Source: Plesiomonas sp051652165
GTDB taxonomy: Bacteria; Pseudomonadota; Gammaproteobacteria; Enterobacterales; CAMTGL01
Length of the DNA: 64,000 bases
Direction: 5' to 3'
NCBI RefSeq assembly: GCF_051652165.1
Contig: NZ_JBOFTR010000016.1
Location: 485,778 to 549,777, forward strand
Part shown: positions 18,684 to 27,127 of the stretch, piece after piece
Layout: each line of letters opens with the position of its first letter
Numbering within the stretch: the stretch's first letter is position 1
Notes under the pieces: model-generated
Database searches by the model: none
Seen by the model: the letters and a program-made list of their open reading frames with translations, nothing else
Told to the model about the DNA's origin: nothing
Position numbers and translations under genes: made by a program

Positions 18684-19199
18684 TTATTCTTCTTCTTTTT
18701 GCAGTTCAACATCACTCTGACGCAGATGCACCAGAATCTGATAAGCCCGCCCGGTATAATTCACTTTTACCACCTTGCGCCACTCAGCCTGATCAGGCTC
18801 AGAATAGCGAGCGATAACAGCGACATAACGAACACCCTCTTCCAGTACCACCGGTGGTAAATACTTAAACTGCCCAGGTAATAACGTGTAATCTTGATGA
18901 TTTATATAATTTTTCCCTAAGGCTTTCGCCACATCATCTGTCACCTGATCGTAGTCAGTAGCCAGCAAACGTGAGTCTTCTGATAGCATTAGTACCTGAA
19001 ACTCTATTGGGGCGGCATCACCACTCTCATTCGGATTAACATCGGGCTCTGCGAGCAAAGTCAACCCTACGGTCGAGGGTTGATCTGCATGACTACCCAC
19101 TTGTATATCCGGATTGATCACAACATCGGTTATTTTGCCGAGCGTAGTACAACCGGCCAGTAAAAATAGCCACAGTACAAACCATAATGTCCGCATCAT
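18684..19199 (-). CDS. tssJ: T6SS outer-membrane lipoprotein TssJ (VasD/SciN)
   Basis: A 171-residue lipoprotein: signal peptide with lipobox LLAGC, so Cys17 is the probable lipidation site. The mature part has the transthyretin-like fold pattern of TssJ (VGLTLLAEPDVNPN, IEFQVLMLSEDSRLLATDYDQV, YTLLPGQFKYLP, RYVAVIARYSEPDQAEWRKVVKV). It is bound by the periplasmic end of TssM. Its ATG shares one base with the stop codon of the FHA gene, and tssK follows after two bases. Confidence 0.95.
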   Translation of the reverse strand: MMRTLWFVLWLFLLAGCTTLGKITDVVINPDIQVGSHADQPSTVGLTLLAEPDVNPNESGDAAPIEFQVLMLSEDSRLLATDYDQVTDDVAKALGKNYINHQDYTLLPGQFKYLPPVVLEEGVRYVAVIARYSEPDQAEWRKVVKVNYTGRAYQILVHLRQSDVELQKEEE

Positions 19200-20428
19200 C
19201 AGAACTGTTCCTGCTGTTCACGCACAGCTCGGTCATAGGCTTGGTCATAAACTTGATGAAATAATTTATCGAACCCTTGCTGGCGTACCGAGGTCAGTTC
19301 ACGGTAATAGTGTTGATACATCGTCCATGCCCAGCCCTCTTCATGCTCCATTGATAAGCTAGTACGGCGATAGTGAGTAAAACGCCCTAACAACGCTTGC
19401 GGAGAAAATGCCTGCAAAATATTGTCCAGCGCAGCCGCTATAGCCTGTTGATTAGCAATATGGTGTATCCGTACATTACGTAGCACTTCATTGACCGCAG
19501 CAGGCGCAGACAGATGTACAGGGCTTTTACCATCAGCAAACAACAACGCCAATGTCGCCTCATAATCTAGCCCCAAACGCAGAGGATTATCCTCAATCGG
19601 GCGAAGGTGCTTATCTGCCAAGGCCGCCTGTTCAACCTGCAAAGTGAGCAGCCCCTCTACCATTGCACGTAACGTTTTGCCGATCTCTTCGAGCATCTCA
19701 TGCGCTTGCTGGCTATCTTTAGTCTGTAGCCGCTGACCTAATCCGTGCATAAGCGGTGTGAGTGCCACATGATCAACATCATCCTCTTCAGTTGATAGGG
19801 CATACGGGTGATCAATGCTCGGCATATCAATGAATTCCTGATCCATGGTGTCCTCGATAGCTGAAAAAAGGGGTGCAGAAATGGCAGACATTAATACCGA
19901 GTGTTCCGTTACCGGATGTTTGAGTAAGGCTGCCAACGAGCTCGCTTGCTCTCGTTCCAAAGCCTGTAATGGATCGCTTTGCAGTAAAGCATCACGCCCC
20001 TCAATAGGTGATTCAAGATCGCCGGCTAACCAGTTATCTAGTTCATCTGTTACATGATTTTCCAGAGTCTGCTCAATATTGGTTTTACTTCGCATAGCGC
20101 CGAGATACACACGCAAACGAAACGGGCCAACACACAGCTCATCACCCTGCTCCAAATACACTTTACGATGACGGCCAATGGGTGCTGTTGCGCCATTAAT
20201 AAATGTCTGCCCACTTAAATCACTTAAACAAAAACGGCCATCATGCAGCTCAATACGAGCATGAGAGGGCAACACGGCCCCTAAACGATCAGTTAAACAC
20301 CAGTCATCATGATCTGCGGCACCAAGCGTGCCGCCATATTGATCAAACCGATATTGCACTAATGAATGGCCATCGAGCTGTTCGCTATTTAGCACAACTA
20401 AAGAGAGTTGCTGGTTGATTCCGTTCAT
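19199..20428 (-). CDS. FHA-domain T6SS protein (Fha/TagH, VasC)
   Basis: 409 residues from the ATG at 20428, preceded by AGGAG at a good distance and two bases after the tssG stop. Residues about 15-105 form a forkhead-associated domain (YGGTLGAADHDDWCL, LPSHARIELHDGRFCLSDLSGQTFING), which binds phosphothreonine. The C-terminal half (from about residue 230) is the VasC/ImpI-type helical domain found in T6SS FHA proteins (LRAMVEGLLTL, NPLRLGLDYEATLALLF, HYRRTSLSMEHEEGWAWTMYQHYYREL). Such proteins act in post-translational T6SS control with the PpkA kinase, but no kinase or phosphatase gene is seen here, so the role may be structural in this cluster (inference). Confidence 0.9.
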   Translation of the reverse strand: MNGINQQLSLVVLNSEQLDGHSLVQYRFDQYGGTLGAADHDDWCLTDRLGAVLPSHARIELHDGRFCLSDLSGQTFINGATAPIGRHRKVYLEQGDELCVGPFRLRVYLGAMRSKTNIEQTLENHVTDELDNWLAGDLESPIEGRDALLQSDPLQALEREQASSLAALLKHPVTEHSVLMSAISAPLFSAIEDTMDQEFIDMPSIDHPYALSTEEDDVDHVALTPLMHGLGQRLQTKDSQQAHEMLEEIGKTLRAMVEGLLTLQVEQAALADKHLRPIEDNPLRLGLDYEATLALLFADGKSPVHLSAPAAVNEVLRNVRIHHIANQQAIAAALDNILQAFSPQALLGRFTHYRRTSLSMEHEEGWAWTMYQHYYRELTSVRQQGFDKLFHQVYDQAYDRAVREQQEQF

Positions 20429-20430
20429 AT

Positions 20431-21429
20431 TTACTCCTGCATGCAAATCGTCACATTGGGATTATGCGGGGGCTGCCCTAAAAAACTGCTCCATCCCAGC
20501 CGACTGCTTTGCTCATCACCCAACCATAATCCGCAGGCTTGTTTATCACCAAAACTCAGGCACAGATCCCATGCCAACTGATCCCGCAAAATAAAAGAAA
20601 CAAATTGAGCCAGCGGCTGAAAAAGCGAGCCATTAGGTAACAAGCTCAAAAATTGAGAAAATCTCAGTTTGTTAATTTGCAAAAGAAACTTTCCGGCACA
20701 ATCATTCACTGATGCCCCAAGGATCAAATCGTTACCCAAAACGGTATTCAGGTTTCCTAACCGATTTTGCTGCTCAGTATGAATCGCCACTTTGCGTGGC
20801 TGCCAAGCCATTACCTTTACATCAACGAGATCAAAACAGTGAGAAATCAGCCCAGCTACAACCTGTGGAGAACGGCTTGGGCTGGCCAACATGCCAGCAT
20901 AAGAGAGCATTTTGGCGCGATTAATGGGTAGATTTTCACGTACAGCCGAATTACTCAGCCCAACCAATGCAAACATCAGGCGGGAAAAACCATCACCACC
21001 ATCATGTTGAAATCGCACGTGATAACGGTACTTACGCCAGCTACGATGCAACAACATCAGTAAACGGTGGTGAAAAAAATCTAAAAATAATCCAAGCTTC
21101 GGCGCTCCCTGCGCATAATCCCAAGCCAGTTCATCAAGGTAATACCCCGGCAGAGGTGATTGGCTGCCCTGTAACCCAAGAAATGCCACTTCTAACTGAT
21201 GCCGACCCACAGAGTCTTGTTCAAGATTCAAGACATCACTAGCCGGAAACCCCAGTGAAGCGGCTGACGTAAAACGGATTTTTTCATGCTTAGGATGACA
21301 ATCTGATAGTGCTTCTTGATCAATGCACTCCAAACGGCATAACAGCTCTACTAGCTGAAAAAAATTAAAGCTCGACGCATTATCAAACCGAATCACATTA
21401 GAGCGTGCTGACCTATCTGCACCGGCCAT
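20431..21429 (-). CDS. tssG: T6SS baseplate wedge protein TssG (VasB)
   Basis: 332 residues. I take the ATG at 21429 because AAGGAG lies eight bases before it; a GTG three codons upstream is possible. The start overlaps the end of tssF by 37 bases. Typical TssG (DUF1305) sequence: FNFFQLVELLCRLE near the N-terminus, then KIRFTSAASLGFPASDV, VAFLGLQGSQSPLPGYY, FLDFFHHRLLMLLHRSWRKYRY. TssG and two copies of TssF form the baseplate wedge around the VgrG spike. Confidence 0.95.
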   Translation of the reverse strand: MAGADRSARSNVIRFDNASSFNFFQLVELLCRLECIDQEALSDCHPKHEKIRFTSAASLGFPASDVLNLEQDSVGRHQLEVAFLGLQGSQSPLPGYYLDELAWDYAQGAPKLGLFLDFFHHRLLMLLHRSWRKYRYHVRFQHDGGDGFSRLMFALVGLSNSAVRENLPINRAKMLSYAGMLASPSRSPQVVAGLISHCFDLVDVKVMAWQPRKVAIHTEQQNRLGNLNTVLGNDLILGASVNDCAGKFLLQINKLRFSQFLSLLPNGSLFQPLAQFVSFILRDQLAWDLCLSFGDKQACGLWLGDEQSSRLGWSSFLGQPPHNPNVTICMQE

Positions 21430-23159
21430 CGGTAGCACTCCTTGCTATCAAGATTAATCACCTCTAGCAGGTGAAATGCATTCACGCTGGCATATAAAGA
21501 GAAGAAATGTGCCAATACCGTGCTGAACAGATACAATTCGCCTTCACTGCCAAAAGCACTTTGTCGAAGAGACAAGACCGATTTAAGGCCACGTACGGGC
21601 ATTCCTTGTACCAATCGGTCTACTGGCTGCGTCTCTATTTTTTCAATTCCTGCCAGCCGCTTACGCGATATCAATTCCGCCTGTTTATCCTGCAGCGCAG
21701 GAAAATCGTAGGTTCGCAGGATCTGTATTAATGCCTCTTTATGCAGCAAAGAGACGTAGTTCAGCGATAAGTTTGAGATCAATGCCCAGTGAAGACGACT
21801 ATCCAATATCGGTCTTAACGGACGGGTAGGCCGCAGCAAATTTTTAAACGTAGCAAACGATGGCGAACTGCCGGTTGGAACACACACCGCGCCAATCGGT
21901 AACTGTGAGGCTTTCTCACGATTAGTACAGGTTAGCGAGACTGAGATAGACTCATCAACGCCTTGCATTTCAACCTCATCACTACGTACAAACGAAAGTG
22001 AATAATCAAATCCACCACCACTGACGGCTTCACGTACCCGACTCCGGTAATACAGCGCTAATCGCCCATGCGCTTGCTCGATCTGGTGCTGGAAACTTTC
22101 AAACGGCTGATAAACACGCACAGCTCCCCGTGAGCGGCCGGTGTACTCTTGAGCCCAACTCTCGACATTATTAATTGAAAAAATCTCAAAACTATCAGCA
22201 TAACGATAACTGACTTTTAGCGGATATTCGGTTTGGCGACCGTTGAAATTAATCGGTTCACTGTCGTACGAAAACAGATTAATTGCCGGAACACAGTTGA
22301 GTAATAGTGAATCAGAACGAATATGAAGCCCTGCCGGTAGTGGCCTTTCAAAACAAAAATGCAGTGTAAATTGGCTCACTCGTGAAGTATGTAAAGACCA
22401 GTTAGTATTTGAAAAGCCAAAAAAGAGGAAGCTTTCTGGAAAACAAAAAAATTCCTGTAAAATTCGATAACCAGAATAAACATTACTCGGGTACGGCAGC
22501 AATGCATCATGCGGTTCAAAACCAACCGGTTTTAATAGGGATGCAGGCTGTCTAACACGTTGACCATTAATTTCTAATTCAATATAGGCCAACTGGGTAG
22601 ATAACCAATGGTATAGTTCATTTGCAGAGTAATTATCACCGCCAAGATAAAACCGCAATTTATCTAACTGTAGTTCAGACACCGATAATGGAGTGTGTGG
22701 CCGAATTTCTACCGAAATAGTCGAAAAATCATTACCACTTTGTGAGTTAATATCATGAATGTCCGCTGGATAAATCCATGTGTCATGGCATGTTTGAAAA
22801 TGACACGTCACTTCATCAATAGGTAAACTGTCTAACTGAGAACCACGCTTTATCTGCGTAGGTTGCATAATTGCGCCAGGGATCACCGAAAACTGCATGA
22901 TGGTCATACTGGGCACTGGGCGTAAGTAATTAGGCCACAATAGACTCAATAAGCCATGTGTTAGCTCTGGAAATTCATCTTCAATTTTTGCTCGCAAACT
23001 TCCCGTTAAAAAAGCAAACCCCTCCAGCAAACGCTCCACATCAGGGTCAGTAGTTTGCTCGGAAAGAAAGCGGGTTAAATCTGGGTGTTCACTTGCAAAC
23101 TCACGGCCTTGCAAACGCAAATAAGCCAGTTCATCCTTGAAATATTGTTCCAACGGCAT
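21393..23159 (-). CDS. tssF: T6SS baseplate wedge protein TssF (VasA)
   Basis: A 588-residue protein of the VCA0110/DUF879 family. It opens MPLEQYFKDELAYLRLQGREFASEHPDLTRFL and continues DPDVERLLEGFAFLTGSLRAKIEDEFPELTHGLLSLLWPNYLRPVPSM, both diagnostic. Near the C-terminus RLVQGMPVRGLK and GSEGELYLFSTVLAHFFSLYASVNAFH also match the family. It begins six bases after tssE and overlaps tssG, so the baseplate genes are tightly coupled. Confidence 0.96.
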   Translation of the reverse strand: MPLEQYFKDELAYLRLQGREFASEHPDLTRFLSEQTTDPDVERLLEGFAFLTGSLRAKIEDEFPELTHGLLSLLWPNYLRPVPSMTIMQFSVIPGAIMQPTQIKRGSQLDSLPIDEVTCHFQTCHDTWIYPADIHDINSQSGNDFSTISVEIRPHTPLSVSELQLDKLRFYLGGDNYSANELYHWLSTQLAYIELEINGQRVRQPASLLKPVGFEPHDALLPYPSNVYSGYRILQEFFCFPESFLFFGFSNTNWSLHTSRVSQFTLHFCFERPLPAGLHIRSDSLLLNCVPAINLFSYDSEPINFNGRQTEYPLKVSYRYADSFEIFSINNVESWAQEYTGRSRGAVRVYQPFESFQHQIEQAHGRLALYYRSRVREAVSGGGFDYSLSFVRSDEVEMQGVDESISVSLTCTNREKASQLPIGAVCVPTGSSPSFATFKNLLRPTRPLRPILDSRLHWALISNLSLNYVSLLHKEALIQILRTYDFPALQDKQAELISRKRLAGIEKIETQPVDRLVQGMPVRGLKSVLSLRQSAFGSEGELYLFSTVLAHFFSLYASVNAFHLLEVINLDSKECYRWPVQIGQHALM

Positions 23160-23165
23160 AAATTA

Positions 23166-23597
23166 TCACACCATTTTATAGTGTCGGTGGTTATCCATAT
23201 GAATATTGAAAGATGTAACTTGTTCAATATTCTCCAACCGAACATGTGCCGTCACCTGAAACGACATTTCGAGCGGGTTAGCCAGTACATCAGAAGGCCA
23301 GACATCAACATACACAATACGAGGCTCATACTGACGAATACATTGCCTTATCGCTTCCCTAATACGTGCACGAATATCGGCACTGCCTTGCGTTGCATCA
23401 TTAAGATCAATAATTCCTAACTCTGGCGCACTACGACAGCTACCGGGCCGAGTATTAAGAATACAATCAAGATGCTTTTTCACCGATGCAATCAATACCT
23501 CAGCCTCTTTAGCTACTGAGGTAATTTCTGGCTTTTCGCGGATACGATCAAACAGGCTAGCTGTACTCTTCCGATCCCATAACATGAGAGAAGGCAT
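23166..23597 (-). CDS. tssE: T6SS baseplate protein TssE (gp25-like)
   Basis: A 143-residue lysozyme-like gp25 family protein. It starts with the SLFDRI motif near residue 15, then SVKKHLDCILNTRPGSCRSAPELGIIDLND, and the family EPR-type motif (IRQYEPRIVYVDV). TssE sits at the base of the sheath and starts its assembly. It follows tssC by five bases and precedes tssF by six. A second ATG four codons in could also serve as the start. Confidence 0.95.
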   Translation of the reverse strand: MPSLMLWDRKSTASLFDRIREKPEITSVAKEAEVLIASVKKHLDCILNTRPGSCRSAPELGIIDLNDATQGSADIRARIREAIRQCIRQYEPRIVYVDVWPSDVLANPLEMSFQVTAHVRLENIEQVTSFNIHMDNHRHYKMV

Positions 23598-23602
23598 ACG
23601 GC

Positions 23603-25081
23603 TTATTCCTTATCCAAACGGCCGACAAGAGACAGTTCAAAACTAGCGCCCATGTATTTAAAATGCGGTTTAACAGACATAACAACTTGATACCAACCTG
23701 TTTCCCCCGCTACATCCAGCACTTTAATCTGCGCAGCACGCAGTGGCCGACGGCTACGTACATCTGCAGGTGGGTTTTCCTGATCTGCAACATACTGCTT
23801 AACCCAACTATTTAGTTCACGCTCTAAGTCTTGACGCTCTTTCCAAGAGCCAATTTGCTCACGTTGTAATACTTTAATATAGTGTGCCAAACGATTAATG
23901 ATGAACATATAAGGCAGCTGAGTACCTAATTTATAATTTGTTTCAGCCTCTTTACCGTCTTTGGTATTTGGAAATACTTTTGGTTTTTGTACTGAATTTG
24001 CTGAGAAAAATGCGGCGTTATCACTGTCTTTACGCATAGTAAGAGTAATAAATCCCTCTTCAGCCATTTCATATTCACGCCGATCAGTAATTAATACTTC
24101 AGTCGGAATTTTAGCCTGTAATTGTCCCATCGCTTCATAGACATGAACCGGCAAATCCGTAATCGCACCACCACTTTGCGGGCCAATAATATTCGGACAC
24201 CAACGGTACTTCGCAAAACTGTCGTTTAACGCAACACCCATTAAGTACGCCGTATTTCCCCATAAATAATGATCGTGGCTTTCATTAATATTTTCTTTAT
24301 AGTTAAAACCTTTAATCGGATTTTCGACCGGATCATACGGTAGCCGAACCAAAAAACGGGGTGCAGTTAGCCCTAAATAACGGGTGTCTTCAGATTCACG
24401 CAATAACCGCCATTTACTGTATGCAGGGCCTTCAAAAACGGATTTAAGATCTTTAATCGATGGCAGATCAGTAAAGCGGTCAACACCAAAAAACGTGGGA
24501 GCAACTGAGGAAATAAAAGGAGCATGTGCCATTGCACCAACAGCACTGACATACTGCATTAATTTGATATCAATAGCACTCTGACTCAATGCATAATCAC
24601 CAATAACCGCACCTACAGGGTGCCCACCAAACTGGCCATAACCGCTGGAGTAAACATGTTTGTAAAAGCCAGATTGTGTAATTTCAGCGGCAAACTCAAA
24701 ATCATCGAGCAGCTCCTCTTTTGTTGCATGCAACACCTGAACTTTTATATTTTCACGAAAATCGGTACGATCAACCAATAACTTCAATGAACGCCAAGAT
24801 GATTCCAACTCTTGCAGTGGTTTAGCATGTAAAATAACATCCATTTGTTTGCTGAGTTTTTTATCTAACTCAACAATCATATGGTCAACTAATGCTTTAT
24901 TTACTAGGCCTGTGGTATTCCCACTATCAATAATATTGGCAATCAGGGCAGTAATACCTTGCTTAGCAATACTGTACCCTTCATCAACAGGGGTTATTCT
25001 AGCTTGAGCCATAATTTCATCCAGCAGCGATACTGAATTACTCTGCATGCCAGAATTTAATTTATCTTCAACCACAGACAT
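23603..25081 (-). CDS. tssC: T6SS sheath large subunit TssC (VipB)
   Basis: A 492-residue protein with the conserved VipB blocks: LEEIMAQ-like start region, LHAKPLQELESSWRSLKLLVDRTDF, AVIGDYALSQSAIDIKLMQYVSAVGAMAHAPFISSVAP, LPYDPVENPIKGFNYKE and LGTQLPYMFIINRLAHYIKVLQREQIGSWKERQDLERELN. With TssB it forms the contractile sheath that drives the inner tube. It lies 33 bases behind tssB. Sequence conservation is very high, as usual for this subunit. Confidence 0.97.
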   Translation of the reverse strand: MSVVEDKLNSGMQSNSVSLLDEIMAQARITPVDEGYSIAKQGITALIANIIDSGNTTGLVNKALVDHMIVELDKKLSKQMDVILHAKPLQELESSWRSLKLLVDRTDFRENIKVQVLHATKEELLDDFEFAAEITQSGFYKHVYSSGYGQFGGHPVGAVIGDYALSQSAIDIKLMQYVSAVGAMAHAPFISSVAPTFFGVDRFTDLPSIKDLKSVFEGPAYSKWRLLRESEDTRYLGLTAPRFLVRLPYDPVENPIKGFNYKENINESHDHYLWGNTAYLMGVALNDSFAKYRWCPNIIGPQSGGAITDLPVHVYEAMGQLQAKIPTEVLITDRREYEMAEEGFITLTMRKDSDNAAFFSANSVQKPKVFPNTKDGKEAETNYKLGTQLPYMFIINRLAHYIKVLQREQIGSWKERQDLERELNSWVKQYVADQENPPADVRSRRPLRAAQIKVLDVAGETGWYQVVMSVKPHFKYMGASFELSLVGRLDKE

Positions 25082-25114
25082 ATTTTTCTCTCTATCCTTT
25101 GAAAACGAAAATAA

Positions 25115-25618
25115 CTATTCCTTTGATGCAACTAAATCTAACTCTTTAAGTAGCTGTGCACGAGCTTCATCACTCGATAGCAAGCTCTGCAACCGATTTC
25201 GAAATGCAGGAATATTGCCTAATGGCCCTTTAAGTGCCACAAGGGCTTCACGCAATGCCAGCAACTTATGTAATTCAGGAACCTGATTTGCAATACAGTC
25301 TGGTGTGAAATCACTCATCGAGCTAAATTTCAACATTACAGGAAAAGAGCCATCACTCTCTTCTTCCAAAACATTTTCAATTTGAAAATTCAACTCTAAA
25401 CCAGACTCACGCATAAAAGAGGCAAAGTTATTTTTATCTACTGATACGCTTTGCCTCTCCTCAATAGGCGTGTCTTCTGAACGACCTTTCATATTTCCCA
25501 CAACCATCATAGTCAAGGGCAATTCAATCTCTGCTTGTTGGTTATCAGCAGATGGAACATATTTAATGTTAATTCGTTCTTTAGGTGCAACGCTAACACC
25601 AGAAATTCCCTTCCCCAT
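25115..25618 (-). CDS. tssB: T6SS sheath small subunit TssB (VipA)
   Basis: A 167-residue protein, the first gene of the T6SS cluster. It has the VipA pattern KERINIKYVPSADNQQAEIELPLTMMVVGNM, IEERQSVSVDKNNFASFM, and SMSDFTPDCIANQVPELHKLLALREALVALKGPLGN. TssB and TssC together build the sheath; the TssB C-terminal helix is the ClpV-recognised region in the family. The transcription start for the whole cluster should lie in the AT-rich region upstream. The RBS is weak to the eye. Confidence 0.97.
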   Translation of the reverse strand: MGKGISGVSVAPKERINIKYVPSADNQQAEIELPLTMMVVGNMKGRSEDTPIEERQSVSVDKNNFASFMRESGLELNFQIENVLEEESDGSFPVMLKFSSMSDFTPDCIANQVPELHKLLALREALVALKGPLGNIPAFRNRLQSLLSSDEARAQLLKELDLVASKE

Positions 25619-26394
25619 ATAAAAACACCATAGTTAAAACTTCATTTACATTTAAAGTGATGAAATTAAATAAAAGATTATTATTTACATCATCACAGTG
25701 CCAAAACACACATTAAAATAACTTAAACACTTACATCTTTTAAATGAACAATAGAGAATCTACACCTAAAATTAAATATATGATTATATTTAATATAAAA
25801 TTAGATGAGTATGGGATACACCGCCATTAATCACAAATACGCACAACATCTTGTTGCATATCAATGCAAGATGGATACAGCAAAATGAAAGGTATATAAT
25901 TATGTACATTCAATATAACGATTACTACTATAAAAAATCGATGGTCTTTAGACTGGTGAATAAAAATTAATTATCAATTTATTAAATTTATTTTTTATTG
26001 ATTGAATAGCTATCACATATTAACTCTAATCATTTTTGTGAAATTAAAATGACTTAGTGTTAATTTTATACTTTATAAAAAATAAGCTTTTGTGTAAAAC
26101 GACCACTCACAACTGAATTTGAGAGTGTGCAATAATGCTCTACAAACAAAAAGTATAGCTAATACATTTTCTCTTGGCTGTTTGTTATAGATAAATACGT
26201 TTACACAGAAATATATAATGAGGTGGGTATTAAGATAAATAAATGAGAATTAACACTTAAAATAAGGAGGGAATAAAAATAAGACTCGTCAACATTCAAC
26301 CAGTGCTCTGCTGCATATCATGGTATGAGCAAGTTTTAAATTGGTATACAATGATTAATAGAAAGAAATGAAGAAAAATAAAGCAGAATAATAT
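25619..26394. other. AT-rich gap upstream of the T6SS cluster
   Basis: About 775 bases, strikingly AT-rich compared with the flanking genes and without a credible open frame. It must contain the tssB promoter. I looked on the minus strand for a sigma-54 -24/-12 element (TGGCAC-N5-TTGC) because VasH is encoded in the cluster and saw none convincing. The composition would suit H-NS-type silencing (inference). Confidence 0.6.
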
Positions 26395-26470
<76 letters not shown>

Positions 26471-26549
26471 AATATTTGACTATTTTTAAAAATACCACTT
26501 ATAAGAGGTACTTTATCAAAGTGTCTTTGGATACTGTACTTTGATTTGA

Positions 26550-26625
26550 TGGTGGAGCTAAGCGGGATCGAACCGCTGACCTCCTGCGTGCAAGGCAGGC
26601 GCTCTCCCAGCTGAGCTATAGCCCC
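26550..26625 (-). tRNA. tRNA-Ala (TGC)
   Basis: A 76-nt tRNA with encoded CCA, differing from its two neighbours only in the anticodon arm (CCTGC-CTTGCAC-GCAGG, anticodon TGC). Second gene of the operon. Confidence 0.97.
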
Positions 26626-26738
26626 ATCGCTATATCAAAGTTGCTTATACTATACTGGATATGGGTATCACACTATAGCTGTTTTATTCTCATGTTAATG
26701 AATTAGCCTACATCAACATATAGCTATACTTATCAAGA

Positions 26739-26814
<76 letters not shown>

Positions 26815-26852
26815 AACTAGATACATAAATTAAAACAGATTAAGCGAGGCGA

Positions 26853-26881
26853 ATAATAGGCAGTCAAACTGCTGCTGTCAA
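26853..26881 (-). promoter_or_regulatory. Strong stringent-type promoter of the tRNA-Ala operon
   Basis: Minus-strand TTGACA (26876-26881), a 17-base spacer and TATTAT (26853-26858), followed by a GC-rich discriminator (TCGCCTCGC). This is near the sigma-70 consensus with the discriminator typical of stable-RNA promoters under ppGpp control. Confidence 0.85.
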
Positions 26882-26986
26882 TACCTGAATAATCACAATC
26901 TGACTGATTGCTCGAAATCTCAACAGCCATAAGTAAAAAGAGACGTAAAAATCATTTATCGACCATAATATAAGGCTCATCCCCAT

Positions 26987-27023
26987 AAAAAAACACTCGT
27001 TGCAACTTAGCCAACGAGTGTTT
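26987..27023 (-). terminator. Rho-independent terminator of chiA
   Basis: A 12-bp perfect stem (26991-27002 with 27012-27023), 9-nt loop, and a T tract on the minus strand made by the A run at 26987-26993. It lies about 105 bases behind the chitinase stop codon. Confidence 0.85.
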
Positions 27024-27127
27024 AGTGGATATTTATCTCGGCTTATTATAACTATTTATCATTAGTATCAAATTGTGGTGAATACCGAATCATATCTGAA
27101 GTCAAATAACCTTAACTCTCAAACGTA

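Noticed and set aside
25619..26394. Sigma-54 promoter for tssB
   Set aside because: A GTGCCA occurs at about 25698, but no GC element stands at the required distance on the minus strand.
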